DNA of 52,834 bases from Steroidobacteraceae bacterium (GTDB lineage Bacteria; Pseudomonadota; Gammaproteobacteria; Steroidobacterales; Steroidobacteraceae), in the NCBI GenBank assembly GCA_027531255.1, contig JAPZRU010000024.1:1-52834 (forward strand), in the 5' to 3' direction. Within the stretch, counting starts at the first letter, position 1; every line of letters starts with the position of its first letter. Position numbers and translations under genes: made by a program. Of the stretch, positions 32,182 through 42,000 are shown piece after piece. Below the pieces are notes generated by a model that searched no databases, was not told where the DNA came from, and saw only the letters and a program-made list of their open reading frames with translations.

Positions 32182-33432
32182 TCAGGAGACACGCGCCCAG
32201 AACCAGGCGGCGGCGCACGCGGCGGCGGCCGTGGACCCGCCGTAGAGCACACCGGCACGATACACGCGGGTGCGGCGGAGCGCGTACGCGATCGGCAGGA
32301 ACACCGCGACGATCGCCAGCTGGCCGAGCTCGACGCCGAGGTTGAACGCGAGCAGCGAGCTCCAGAGGGGCGCGCCGGCGCGATCGAGCTCGCCGAGCAC
32401 GTCGGCGAAACCGAAGCCGTGGAGGAGGCCGAACGCGAACGCGACCCAGGCGCCGCGGCTGCCGGCCACCTGCGGCAGCAGGTTCAGCAGCGCGGCGACG
32501 AACACGGACGCCGCGATCGCCGGCTCGACGATCCGCCCCGGCAGCGACACCCAGCCGAGCGCTGCCGCGGCGAGCGTCAGCGAATGCGCCGCCGTGAAGG
32601 CCGTGACGACGACGGCCGTGCGCACGACGGCCTCGCGCAGGCCGTCGACGGGTTCGCGGCCCGCCGCGGTACGCCGGAACACCGTGGGCACCAGCAGCAC
32701 CAGCAGGAACAGCACGTGGTCGAAGCCGGTCCAGATGTGCCGGACGCCTTCCCGCAGGAACCGCGCGAAGCTCCCCTGCGCGGCATCGCGCGCGAACGCG
32801 AGCGTGCCGGAGCGGGGCGTGACGGTCGCCTCGTGCGTGCCGGCGCCGGCCCAGACGATCCGCAGGTCCGCGTGCGCGCCGGCGTCGCCCGGCGGGAAGA
32901 GTGCGTAGCGCAGCTCGAGCGTCCGGATCGCCTGCGGCGCGGTCGCGGCCAGCCGGGCGAGCAGGAACGGAGTGCCCTGTCGAGCGCCGTAGACCAGCTC
33001 GACGAAACGCAGCGAAGCGGCCGCGCCGTTCGCGCGCACGGCGACGTTCCCGAGCAGGTGCGCCTCGATCTCCGCGCGCCGGCCGCGCATCTCCTCCCAC
33101 TCGACCTCGCCGTCGCCGTCGGCGTCGAGCCGCAGGCCGGCGTCGAGTTCGCTCACCAGCACGTGCCAGTCGGCCCGCAGCGCACTCCCGTCCGCGACCA
33201 GCTGCAGCGACGAGTGGGAGTGCGTGCCGTGCGGATGGACCGCGTGGGAGTGCCCGTCGTGGGAGTGCCCATCGTGGGAGTGCCCGTCGTGGGAGTGCGT
33301 CGTGCCCGCGGCCGCGGGGTGTGCGTGCGTTTCGTGCGCGTGCGCATGGTCATGCGCCCCGTGCGCGTGCAGGCACGCCGGCGACGTCGCCGCCAGCAGC
33401 AGCGCGGCCAGCTCGACGAGCCGCCTGGTCAT
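32182..33432 (-). CDS. HupE/UreJ_2-family membrane protein with histidine-rich and EF-hand segments
   Basis: Protein of 416 residues. A signal peptide (L-V-E-L-A-A-L-L-L-A-A-T-S-P-A-C) leads into an exposed, extremely histidine-rich stretch (about 20-65) containing three tandem D-G-H-S-H units. Next is a soluble region carrying a canonical EF-hand loop, D-A-D-G-D-G-E-V-E-W-E-E. The C-terminal half (about 215-416) is a polytopic membrane domain with the HupE/UreJ_2 signature H-I-W-T-G-F-D-H-V-L-F-L-L-V-L and L-L-H-G-F-G-F-A-D-V-L. HupE relatives are linked to nickel or cobalt uptake. The His-rich segment supports metal binding, and the Ca site is additional. Its ATG overlaps the lysR stop (ATGA at 33429-33432), so it is co-translated with the regulator. 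The transported ion is inferred only. Confidence 0.8.
   Translation of the reverse strand: MTRRLVELAALLLAATSPACLHAHGAHDHAHAHETHAHPAAAGTTHSHDGHSHDGHSHDGHSHAVHPHGTHSHSSLQLVADGSALRADWHVLVSELDAGLRLDADGDGEVEWEEMRGRRAEIEAHLLGNVAVRANGAAASLRFVELVYGARQGTPFLLARLAATAPQAIRTLELRYALFPPGDAGAHADLRIVWAGAGTHEATVTPRSGTLAFARDAAQGSFARFLREGVRHIWTGFDHVLFLLVLLVPTVFRRTAAGREPVDGLREAVVRTAVVVTAFTAAHSLTLAAAALGWVSLPGRIVEPAIAASVFVAALLNLLPQVAGSRGAWVAFAFGLLHGFGFADVLGELDRAGAPLWSSLLAFNLGVELGQLAIVAVFLPIAYALRRTRVYRAGVLYGGSTAAAACAAAWFWARVS
33244..33297 (-). repeat. 15-bp tandem repeat coding for Asp-Gly-His-Ser-His
   Basis: Three consecutive 15-bp units (33244-33258, 33259-33273, 33274-33288) that differ at one base, plus a partial fourth unit to 33297. 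They lie inside the hupE-like gene and encode the repeated metal-binding pentapeptide. Near-identity at the DNA level indicates recent expansion by slippage, so copy number may vary between strains. Confidence 0.9.
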
Positions 33433-34409
33433 ATGGCGTGCAGCTTGAACTCCGGCTCGCGCAGGAAGCCGATCATCTCGGTGGCCGCGGCACGCACGCA
33501 GTTCACGAACGCGCGCTGCACGCTGTTGAGCGACTCGTCCGAGCGGTAGACCGCGTAGAGCTCGATCGGCAGCGCCGGCTCGACGACGCGCATCTGGAGG
33601 TCGGGCAGCGCCGACGCAGCCGTGAACGGGTCGACGAGCGCCATGCCCTCGCCGCTGCAGACGATGTCGCGCGCGATCTGGTAGGTCTGCACCGAGGTGG
33701 TGATGCGTGCCGGCGGCTCGAGCTGCGCGAGGTAGGCCTCCAGCTGGCGACCGAGCTGGTCCGCGCGGTGGATGCCGATCAGCGGGCGATCGGCGAGCGA
33801 GGCGATCGCGAGGGGCTGCGTGGCCTCGACGCGCGACCAGGTGCCCTTCGGCGCGATCAGCACCAGCGGGCCCTCGCAGAGCGGCTCGCACAGCACGTCC
33901 GGGTGGCTGAGCCTCTGCAGCGTGAAGCCGACGTCCGCCTCGCGCAGCACGATCGACTTCAGCATCTCGCGCGAGTGCTGCGTGGACAGCTCCACCGACG
34001 GCTGGCCGACCAGCCGGTGCAGGTGCGCGATCGACTTCGGGATCACCGCGTTGCCGAGCGTGGGCGTGGTCACCGCCCGCAGCAGCTGCAGGTCCGCGCG
34101 GGAGATGTTGGTGACGAGCCGCTGCAGGTCGCGGAGCTCGTCGAAGATGCGCTCGATCTTGCCCTGCAGCAGCCGCCCTTCCGGCGTCAGCTGCCAGTGG
34201 CCCTTCACGCGCACGAACAGCGGGAACCCGAGCCGGCGCTCCGCCTGCTTCAGCAGCTTGGTGGCGGCCGGCTGGGAGATGTTGAGCAGCGAGGCGGCGT
34301 CCGTCAGCGTGCCGGCCTGCAGCATCGCGTGGAACATCTCGATGTAGCGCAGGTGCATGACCCGGGTGGGACTCAGGTCCAGCGTCGCGACGTCGTCGGG
34401 TCCTCGCAT
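33429..34409 (-). CDS. LysR-type transcriptional regulator
   Basis: LysR regulator of 326 residues. The winged HTH spans about residues 18-75 (M-H-L-R-Y-I-E-M-F-H-A-M-L-Q-A-G-T-L-T-D-A-A, then I-S-Q-P-A-A-T-K-L-L-K-Q-A-E-R-R-L-G). A linker helix and a periplasmic-binding-protein-like effector domain (about 105-310) follow. ATG at 34409 has an AGAGGT upstream; an internal ATG at 34358 would remove 17 residues and start right at the HTH. First gene of an operon with hupE, a VWA protein and the BatE-like gene, and 589 bp from the divergent TonB receptor gene. Four LysR-type boxes (T-N11-A palindromes) lie before neighbouring operons, so this protein is the natural candidate activator of the region. 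The effector is unknown; an amino acid is plausible. Confidence 0.92.
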   Translation of the reverse strand: MRGPDDVATLDLSPTRVMHLRYIEMFHAMLQAGTLTDAASLLNISQPAATKLLKQAERRLGFPLFVRVKGHWQLTPEGRLLQGKIERIFDELRDLQRLVTNISRADLQLLRAVTTPTLGNAVIPKSIAHLHRLVGQPSVELSTQHSREMLKSIVLREADVGFTLQRLSHPDVLCEPLCEGPLVLIAPKGTWSRVEATQPLAIASLADRPLIGIHRADQLGRQLEAYLAQLEPPARITTSVQTYQIARDIVCSGEGMALVDPFTAASALPDLQMRVVEPALPIELYAVYRSDESLNSVQRAFVNCVRAAATEMIGFLREPEFKLHAI

Positions 34410-34998
34410 GCGAGCACCTCTGGTAGTAGTTTTCCGGCGGTTTCCCAGTGCGGCAGGGCTACTCTGCACGAGCCGTGCCACCCCGCATCCCCCAGATTCG
34501 CCGCCGGCTGCCGCGGCGCCGGCGGTCGATCCCCGTCCGTCCCGATACTGAAAAATGTACGGACCTTTGGCAAGCACGGATTCTCGCCGCCGGCGATTTG
34601 CAGCGGGCGTTGCAGCAACGCTGCACAGGTTCGGCACGCCGTGCCCCCTGCTTGGGGGGTCTTCGTCCACGCTTTGCACGGCCCCGGCATAGCCGGGCCC
34701 ACCGGCGTCGCCGTCCGGCCGGCGCGTCCGGCGCGCGCCGAACGCGTGGCCGCCGAACGGCGCGTCGGCGGCGGTTCCGCGGCGACCCGGCTCGTCGCAG
34801 TGCGTCCACCGGCGCGCGTTCGCACGCATCCGTGCACCAAGCCGATGCGAGAGGACGCCGCGCTGCACCATGTTGGCGAGGACAGGCCAGCATGAGATCG
34901 GGTTATGCGCGGGCCGTCTCTTTTCATTAGACGGTCATTTTTCCGCTCGTATAGCGTCATCGGCGGGTTGCGTCCGCATCCGCTTCGAGGTCCCCGCC
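34410..34998. other. Long divergent regulatory region between lysR and the TonB receptor gene
   Basis: A 589-bp gene-free region, the longest in the window. The right end holds the receptor promoter with box A. An AT-richer patch at about 34545-34590 could hold the lysR promoter (minus-strand TTGCCA and CAGTAT with 17 bp between), but the -10 is poor. Stem-forming sequences are seen at about 34643-34657 (CCCCC/GGGGG) and about 34683-34700 (CCCGGC-ATA-GCCGGG). No convincing small gene or known RNA was recognised. Confidence 0.5.
34890..34955 (+). promoter_or_regulatory. LysR box A and promoter of the TonB receptor gene
   Basis: Box A at 34890-34908 is GCATGAG-N5-GTTATGC: the right arm is identical to the other boxes and the left arm is half-degenerate. 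Downstream come TTTTCATT (34921-34928), the -35-like TTAGAC (34927-34932), a 17-bp spacer and the -10 TATAGC (34950-34955). An inverted repeat CCGTCT/AGACGG flanks the TTTTCATT element (34914-34919 and 34929-34934). The box centre would be about 63 bp before the start of transcription, the usual place for a LysR recognition site. Confidence 0.65.
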
Positions 34999-37824
34999 GT
35001 GTCCAAGTCACTCAACCTGCTCGGCCTGATGATCGCCGCCTCGCTCGGCGCCACCGCCCACGCGCAGGAAGCGCAGGACCCGGCGCCGCCGCCCGAGGGC
35101 GAGGAGATCGCGGACGTCGTGGTGACCGGCTCGCGCATCGCCCGCACCGGCTACGACACGCCGACGCCCGTCACCGTGATCGACATGGGCGCGATCCAGG
35201 CCTCGGGTCGCGCCAACCTGGCCGACTTCGTCAACGAGCTGCCGTCGGTCGCCGGCAGCGACCGCCCGTCCACGGCGAACCGCAGCCTCAGCAGCGGCGC
35301 CGCCGGGCTCAACACCATCAACCTCCGCTCGCTCGGGAACCAGCGGACGCTCGTGCTGCTCGACGGCCGCCGCTCCGTCGGTTCCGTCTCGCAGGGCACG
35401 GTGGACGTCAACACCTTCCCGCAGGGCCTCGTGAAGAGCATCGAGATCGTCACCGGCGGCGCGTCCGCCGCCTACGGCTCGGACGCGGTGTCGGGCGTGG
35501 TTAACTTCGTGCTCGACAAGGACTTCACCGGGCTCAAGGTGAACCTCGAGGCCGGCGCGACCACCTACGGCGACGACGACAACCGCACCGCGACGGTGAC
35601 CGCGGGCAGCGGCTTCGCCGGGGGCCGCGGCCACGTGCTGTTCAACGCCGAGGCGGCGCGCCGCGAGGGCGTCTACGGCGTGCCGCGCGACTGGCTGGAC
35701 GCGGGCTGGCACATGGTCAACAACCCGGCCTACACGCCGACCAACGGCGCGCCCGAGTATTTCGTCGCGCCGAACTCCGGCCAGAGCGTGATGACGCCGG
35801 GCGGCATCATCACGAACACCGCGCTGCGCGGCACCTATTTCGGCATCAACGGCGTGGTGAACCAGTTCGCCTACGGCGCGACCCGCGACCCGTGGACCAT
35901 CGGCGGCGACTGGCGGCTCGGCCTCTCGAACGACCGCACCTCGCTCGAGCCCGAGAGCAACCGCGACGGCCTGTTCGGCCGCGTCAGCTGGGACTTCGCC
36001 GACAACCTGACCGCCTACGCGGAAGCCTCGTGGAACCAGAACGAGGCGCTGCAGTGGGGCGGCGAGCAGTCCGACAAGGGCACCATCATCATCCGCGCGG
36101 ACAACGCCTTCATTCCGGCGAGCGTGCGCACGCGCGCGCAGCAGCTCGGCATCGCGCAGTTCAACCTCGGCAGCTCGAACGCCGACATCCCGACGCGCGA
36201 GAGCGACAACGAGCGCAAGGTCACGCGCTACGTGTTCGGCCTCGACGGCTCCTTCACCGCGCTCGGCACCGGCTGGAAGTGGGACGCCTACTGGCAGCGC
36301 GGCGTGACCAAGACCAACGAGAGCCTCTACACGGCCAACACCGCCCGGCTCGCGCTGGCGCAGGACGCGGTCCTGAACCCGGCGACCGGCCAGGTCGTCT
36401 GCCGTTCGACGCTGGCCAACCCGACCAACGGCTGCGTGCCGTTCAACCGGATGGGCGTCGGCGTCAACAGCCAGGCGGCGGTCGACTACATCATGGGCCG
36501 CCCGGAGCGCGACCAGCGCTTCCAGCAGGACGTCGCCGCGATCAACTTCAGCACCAACTTCGACAACCCGTGGCTGCAGCCGATCGGCTTCGCGATCGGC
36601 GCGGAGTGGCGCAAGGAGCAGATCTCGGGCTTCGTCGAGTCGCAGTTCCAGAACGGCTGGATCGTCGGCAACTTCCTGCCGACCTTCGGCGACTACACCG
36701 TGAAGGAAGCGTACGTCGAGACGCTCGTGCCGCTGCCGGCGCGGCTCGAGTTCAACGGCGCGGTGCGCGCGACCGACTACAGCGAGTCCGGGCAGGTCAC
36801 GACCTACAAGGTCGGCCTGACCTGGGGCGCCACCCAGGACCTGCGCCTGCGCGCCACCGTATCGCGCGACATCCGCGCGCCGAACCTGGACGAGCTGTTC
36901 CTCGCCGGGCGGCGCCGCACGAACTTCGTCACCGACCCGTTCAACAACAACGTCTCGCAGCGCTTCGTCGAGACGGTGACCGGCAACCTCGCCCTGACGC
37001 CGGAAAAGGCGGACCAGTTCGGCATCGGGCTCGTCTACCAGCCGTCGTTCGCCGAGGGCCTCGGCTTCTCGGCGGACTACTACTCGATCGACATCGAGGA
37101 CGCCATCAGCCAGGTCACGGCGCAGGACATCGTCAACCGCTGCTTCGACGGCAACCAGACCTTCTGCTCGGCCTTCAGGCGCGACCCGGCCTCGCAGACC
37201 GGCCAGGAACTGATCATCAACAACAGCCCGTTCAACTTCGTGTCGGAGAAGGCGCGCGGCTTGGATCTCGAGGCGTCGTACCGGACGCCGCTGAACGCGC
37301 TGTTCGGCGCGGGCGAAGGCAACATCACGCTGCGCGCGCTCGCGACGCGCTACCTCGAGATGTCGGAGAACAACGGCGTCGACCCGCCGACCGACCGCGC
37401 CGGCCAGAACACCGGCGACGGCCCGCCGAAGTGGCTGTACCGGCTGACCGCCGGCTGGAGTTCGGAGCGCGCCTCGTTCCAGCTGACCGGCCGGGGCATC
37501 AGCGCGGGCACCTACTTCAACAGCTACGTCGAGTGCACGTCGGGCTGCCCGCGCTCGACCGCGCTCAACCGCACGATCAACACCAATCGCATCGCCGGCG
37601 CGTTCTACCTGGACGCGTTCGCCTCCTACAGCCTCGACGTCGCGGGCGCCGAGAGCCAGGTGTTCTTCAAGGTGCTGAACGTCGCCGACCGCGACCCGGT
37701 CGTGGTCGGCCTCGGCCCCGGCGACAGCAGCAACGTCGAGCCCGGCATCAACCGCGCGCTCTACGACTACCTGGGCCGCACGTTCAAGATCGGCTTCCGG
37801 ATGCAGTGGGGCCGCGGGACCTGA
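34999..37824 (+). CDS. TonB-dependent outer-membrane receptor
   Basis: Outer-membrane active-transport receptor of 941 residues. GTG at 34999 is chosen because it begins a clean signal peptide (L-L-G-L-M-I-A-A-S-L-G-A-T-A-H-A-Q) and follows GAGG. The mature N-terminus has a TonB-box-like segment (A-D-V-V-V-T-G-S-R-I). The plug domain contains P-V-T-V-I-D-M, L-N-T-I-N-L-R-S-L-G-N-Q-R-T-L-V-L-L-D-G-R-R and I-E-I-V-T-G-G-A-S-A-A-Y-G-S-D-A-V-S-G-V. The beta-barrel runs to a C-terminal aromatic-containing strand (G-R-T-F-K-I-G-F-R-M-Q). This subtype is common in sphingomonads, xanthomonads and relatives and often imports peptides or plant/algal compounds rather than siderophores. It carries its own LysR box. 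Confidence 0.95.
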   Translation: MSKSLNLLGLMIAASLGATAHAQEAQDPAPPPEGEEIADVVVTGSRIARTGYDTPTPVTVIDMGAIQASGRANLADFVNELPSVAGSDRPSTANRSLSSGAAGLNTINLRSLGNQRTLVLLDGRRSVGSVSQGTVDVNTFPQGLVKSIEIVTGGASAAYGSDAVSGVVNFVLDKDFTGLKVNLEAGATTYGDDDNRTATVTAGSGFAGGRGHVLFNAEAARREGVYGVPRDWLDAGWHMVNNPAYTPTNGAPEYFVAPNSGQSVMTPGGIITNTALRGTYFGINGVVNQFAYGATRDPWTIGGDWRLGLSNDRTSLEPESNRDGLFGRVSWDFADNLTAYAEASWNQNEALQWGGEQSDKGTIIIRADNAFIPASVRTRAQQLGIAQFNLGSSNADIPTRESDNERKVTRYVFGLDGSFTALGTGWKWDAYWQRGVTKTNESLYTANTARLALAQDAVLNPATGQVVCRSTLANPTNGCVPFNRMGVGVNSQAAVDYIMGRPERDQRFQQDVAAINFSTNFDNPWLQPIGFAIGAEWRKEQISGFVESQFQNGWIVGNFLPTFGDYTVKEAYVETLVPLPARLEFNGAVRATDYSESGQVTTYKVGLTWGATQDLRLRATVSRDIRAPNLDELFLAGRRRTNFVTDPFNNNVSQRFVETVTGNLALTPEKADQFGIGLVYQPSFAEGLGFSADYYSIDIEDAISQVTAQDIVNRCFDGNQTFCSAFRRDPASQTGQELIINNSPFNFVSEKARGLDLEASYRTPLNALFGAGEGNITLRALATRYLEMSENNGVDPPTDRAGQNTGDGPPKWLYRLTAGWSSERASFQLTGRGISAGTYFNSYVECTSGCPRSTALNRTINTNRIAGAFYLDAFASYSLDVAGAESQVFFKVLNVADRDPVVVGLGPGDSSNVEPGINRALYDYLGRTFKIGFRMQWGRGT

Positions 37825-37835
37825 GTGGCGGCGGC

Positions 37836-37856
37836 GGGGCGGCCCGGGGCCGCCCC
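37836..37856. terminator. Strong hairpin between convergent TonB receptor and aldolase genes
   Basis: GGGGCGGCC (37836-37844) and GGCCGCCCC (37848-37856) pair perfectly around a 3-base loop, 12 bp after the receptor stop and in the gap between two convergent genes. There is no T-run. A shared terminator is likely from position and stability. Confidence 0.5.
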
Positions 37857-37920
37857 CGCCTGCGGCGAGTGTTCGGCACGCGAGGCGAGGCCCGCGTCGG
37901 TCGAGGGCCGCCCGGCCGCG

Positions 37921-39045
37921 CTACCAGCCGGGCGCGAGTCGCGGCCAGCGGGTGACGACCTGCCCGTCTTCCACCACCACGTAGCCGGGATGCTGCGCCG
38001 CCGTCGCGCAGGCGTGGTTCGGCAGGATCCGCACGCGCGCACCGACCGGCAGCTCCGGCAGCGGCGCGTTGCTGCCCGCGCGCACCTCGAGCAGCCCGTG
38101 TTCCTGGTTCGCGCGCGCCACCACCAGGTCGGGGTAGGGCACGCCGTGCACGTCGCACACGAGTCCGTGGCCCTGGTCCACCGGCTGCCGCGCGGTGCCG
38201 CGGTCCGCCGACAGCGCCATCCAGCCGGCGTCGACGACGATCTGCCGCTTGTCGCGCTGGTGGCCGATCACCGTCGCCAGCACGCCGATCGCGACGTCGC
38301 CGACGCTGCAGACGCCGAGCCCTGCCATCACGAGGTCGAAGAACACGTAGACGCCGGCGCGCACCTCCGTGACGCCGGACCAGTCGCGTGCGAAGTAGGC
38401 CGTCGGCGTCGAGCCGACACTGACCACGGGCGCGGGCAGCCCGGCGGCCCGCAGGCGCCCGGCGGCGTGCACCGCGCCCGCGCGCTCGCGCTCGGCGATC
38501 GCCGCGAGGGCCGCCTCGCCGCGGCAGTCGTAGGAGCCGCCCGCGTGCGTCAGCACGCCGCACAGCTCGGCGCCGCCGGCGTGCAGCGCCTCGCCGATCC
38601 GCAGCAGCCGTGGATCGTCGGGTCGCACGCCGGAGCGGTGGTCGTCGGTGTCGATCTCGATCAGGGTCGGGATCGGCACGTCGGCGCTCGCGGCCGCCAC
38701 CGCGCGCGCCTGCTCCAGCTCGTCCACGAGGACCGTGAGCCGGATGCCCCGGCGCAACAGCGCGGCCACGCGGCCGAGCTTCTGCGGCGCGATGCCGACC
38801 GCGTACAGCAGGTCCGTCACGCCGGCCGCGGCGAACGCCTCGGCCTCGTGCAGCGTGGACACCGTCGCGGGCCCGCTCGGCGCGTCCATCATCCGGCGCG
38901 CCACCTCGACGCACTTGGCGGTCTTCAAGTGCGGCCGCAGCCGCACGCCGGCGCCGTCGAGGCGCGCGCGCAGCCGCGCGAGGTTGCGCTCCATCCGCGC
39001 ACGGTCGAGCAGCAGGCACGGCGTGTCGAGCGCGTCGAGGCTCAC
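37921..39045 (-). CDS. D-threonine aldolase / D-serine dehydratase family PLP enzyme
   Basis: Fold-type III PLP enzyme of 374 residues. The PLP lysine is K41 in R-L-R-P-H-L-K-T-A-K, the family signature. The metal site of the DSD1/D-threonine aldolase group is present as H344 and C346 in L-P-N-H-A-C-A-T. Relatives cleave D-threonine or D-3-hydroxyaspartate to glycine plus aldehyde/glyoxylate, or dehydrate D-serine or D-threo-3-hydroxyaspartate; the sequence alone does not choose. GTG at 39045 overlaps the stop of the RND pump gene (GTGA), so it is the last gene of that operon. That is an odd place for a catabolic enzyme and ties D-amino-acid chemistry to the efflux system. Confidence 0.88.
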   Translation of the reverse strand: MSLDALDTPCLLLDRARMERNLARLRARLDGAGVRLRPHLKTAKCVEVARRMMDAPSGPATVSTLHEAEAFAAAGVTDLLYAVGIAPQKLGRVAALLRRGIRLTVLVDELEQARAVAAASADVPIPTLIEIDTDDHRSGVRPDDPRLLRIGEALHAGGAELCGVLTHAGGSYDCRGEAALAAIAERERAGAVHAAGRLRAAGLPAPVVSVGSTPTAYFARDWSGVTEVRAGVYVFFDLVMAGLGVCSVGDVAIGVLATVIGHQRDKRQIVVDAGWMALSADRGTARQPVDQGHGLVCDVHGVPYPDLVVARANQEHGLLEVRAGSNAPLPELPVGARVRILPNHACATAAQHPGYVVVEDGQVVTRWPRLAPGW

Positions 39046-42000
39046 GGGTGCACCGGCTCGGGCGCCGCGGCCGGCGCGCCCGCCGCGCCCGCCGCGGCCC
39101 CGCGGCTCAGCGCGACGTAGATCACCGGCGTGGTGAACAGCGTCAGCAGCTGGCTGATCGCGAGGCCGCCGAAGACCGCGATGCCGAGCGGCTGGCGCAG
39201 CTCCGCGCCGGTGCCGATACCGGACATCAGCGGCACCGCGCCGAGCATCGCCGCGATCGTCGTCATCACGATCGGCCGGAAGCGCACGAGGCAGGCCTCG
39301 TGGATCGCGTCCCGCGCCGACAGCCCGCGGCGCTGCCCTTCCAGCGCGAAGTCCACCAGCAGGATGCCGTTCTTCATCACGATGCCGATCAGCAGTATCA
39401 CGCCCATCAGGCCCATCACGGAGAAGTCCTGGCCCGCGGCCCAGAGGCTCAGGATCGCGCCGACGCCCGCCGACGGCAGCGTCGAGATGATGGTCAGCGG
39501 GTGGACGAAGCTCTCGTAGAGCACGCCGAGGATGATGTACACGGCGGCGAGCGCCGCGAGGATCAGGAACGGCTGGGTCGCGAGCGAGTCCTGGAACGCA
39601 GCGGCGTTGCCGCGGAACTCGCCCTTGACCGTGGACGGCATCCCGAGCGCCGCCACGGTGCGCTCGACGGCCTCGATGCCGTCGCCGAGCGCGACACCGG
39701 GCCTGAGGTTGAACGACAGCGTCGCCGACGGGAACATGCCGTCGTGCGCGATGCTGAGGGGCCCGACGCCCGGGGACTCTAGCCGCGCGAACGAGGATAG
39801 CGGCACCATCCGGCCGGTCGCCGGCGAGCGCAGGTAGAGCTGCTGCAGGCTGTCGACGCGCCCGCGCTGGCGCTCGTCCACCTCGAGGATCACGCGGTAC
39901 TGGTTCGTCTCGGTCTGGTACTCGCCGATCTGGCGCTGGCCGAACGCGTCGTAGAGCACCTGGTTCACGTCCTCGGCGCGGAAGCCGAAGCGCGCCGCGG
40001 CGACCCGGTCGATCGTGAGCCGGGTGACCGCGGCGCCGAGTTGCATCTCGTTGGAGACGTCCCGGAACTCCGGCTGCTCGCGCAGCGCCTCCGTCAGCCG
40101 GCCGGCCCACTGGCCGAGCGTGCCGCTGTCGGCCCCGGTCAGCACGTAGGCGTACTGCGAGCGCGAGCCGCGGCCGGTCAGGTTGATGTCCTGCTGGGTG
40201 CGGAGCACGAGGCTGATCCCGGGCACCTGCGCGAGCTGCGGCCGCAGCCGGTCGATCAGTTCCTCGGACGAGACGTCGCGGTCGCCACGGTCCTTCAGCA
40301 CCACGTAGAACCGGCCGTTGGCGATGTTCGGGTTAGGCCCGCTCGGGCCGACCACGTGGCCGATCGCCTGGATCGCGTCGTCCTTCGCGAGGATCTCGGC
40401 GAGCGCGTGGTGCTTGCGCACCATGTCGTCGAACGAGACGTCGTCGGCCGCGCGCGAGGAGCCGACGATGTACGCAGTGTCCTGCAGCGGGAAGAAGCCC
40501 TTCGGCACCAGCACGTAGCTGGCCACGGCGACGGCGACCGTGCCCGCGAAGATCGCGAGCACCGTGCGCTGCCGCGCCAACGCCCACGTCAGCCCGCGGT
40601 CGTAGCGCGCCACCAGGCGGTCCGAGAACGACGTCCCGCCGGCGGCGGCGTGCGCCATCGGCTTCATGAAGCGCGCGGCCAGCATCGGCGCCAGCGTCAG
40701 CGACGCGAGCATCGAGAACAGGATCGCGGCCGTCAGCGTGCCGGCGAACTCGCGGAAGATGCGGCCGACGACGCCGCCCATCAGCAGCAGCGGGATGAAC
40801 GCGGCGACCAGCGCGAGGCTGATCGCGACGACGGTCGGCGCGATCTCGGCGGCGCCCTCGAGCGCCGCCTCGCGCATCGCCGCGCCCGCCTCGAGCCGCC
40901 GGTGGATGTTCTCGACCACGACGATCGCGTCGTCGACCACGAAGCCGACCGCGAGGATCAGCGCCACCACCGTCATGTTGTTGAAGCTGAAGCCGAGCAG
41001 GTACATCGCGCCGACGCTCGCGACCAGCGCCAGCGCGAGGACGCCGCCGACGATCGCGGTCGCGGAGACCTGGCGCAGGAACGCTCCCATCACGACGATC
41101 ACCAGCGCGAACGTCAGCACGAGCGTCAGCTCGGCCTCGTCCAGCGTCGCGCGGATGGTACGCGTGCGGTCGTTCAGCACCTCGAGCTCGACGCTCGCGG
41201 GCAGCTGCGCGCGTATGTCGGGCAGCGCGGCCTTGACCGCCTCCGCGGTCGAGACGATGTTCGCGCCGGGCTGCCGGCGCACCATGATGTAGATGCCGGG
41301 GCGGCCGTTCTGCCACGAGCCCACGTAGGCGTTCTCGGGCCCGATCACGATGCGCGCGACGTCGCGCAGGAACACGGGTGCGCCGTCGCGGTACGCGACG
41401 ATCAGCGCGCCGTACTCGCCAGGCTCGAAGATCTGGTCGTTGGTCGCGATGGTCGAGACGCGGTCGCGGCCGTAGATCGCGCCCTTCGCCTGGTTGACGC
41501 TGGCGGACTGCAGCACCTCGCGCAGGTCGGCGAGCCCGAGGCCGAGCGCCGCGGCCTTCTCGGGCGAGGCCTGCACCCGGAGCGCCGGCTTGCGCTGCCC
41601 GAACAGGTTGACCTCCGAGACGCCGTTCACCTGGCTGAGGCGCCGCGCGACGAACACCTCGGCGAGGTCGCTGAGCTGCGTCGACGGCATCAGGTCCGAC
41701 TGCATCCGCAGCGCGAGGATCGGGCTGTCGTTGGGGTTGCCCTTGCGCCAGGTCGGCAGGCTCGGCATGTCGCGGGGCAGCTGGCGCGAGGCGGCGTTGA
41801 TCGCGGCCTGCACCTCCTGCGCCGCGACCGTGATGTCCTTCGACAGCTCGAACTGCAGCGTGATCGAGGTCGAGCCGAGCGTGCTGTTCGAGGTCATCTC
41901 GCGGATGCCCGGCACGCCGCTGAGCTCCACCTCGAGCGGCGTCGCGACCGAGGAGGCCATCGTCTCCGGGCTCGCGCCCGGCAGCGAGGCGTTCACGGTC

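Noticed and set aside
33244-33297. CRISPR-like or intergenic tandem repeat
   Set aside because: The 15-bp units are contiguous without spacers and are in frame within a coding sequence, encoding a His-rich peptide.
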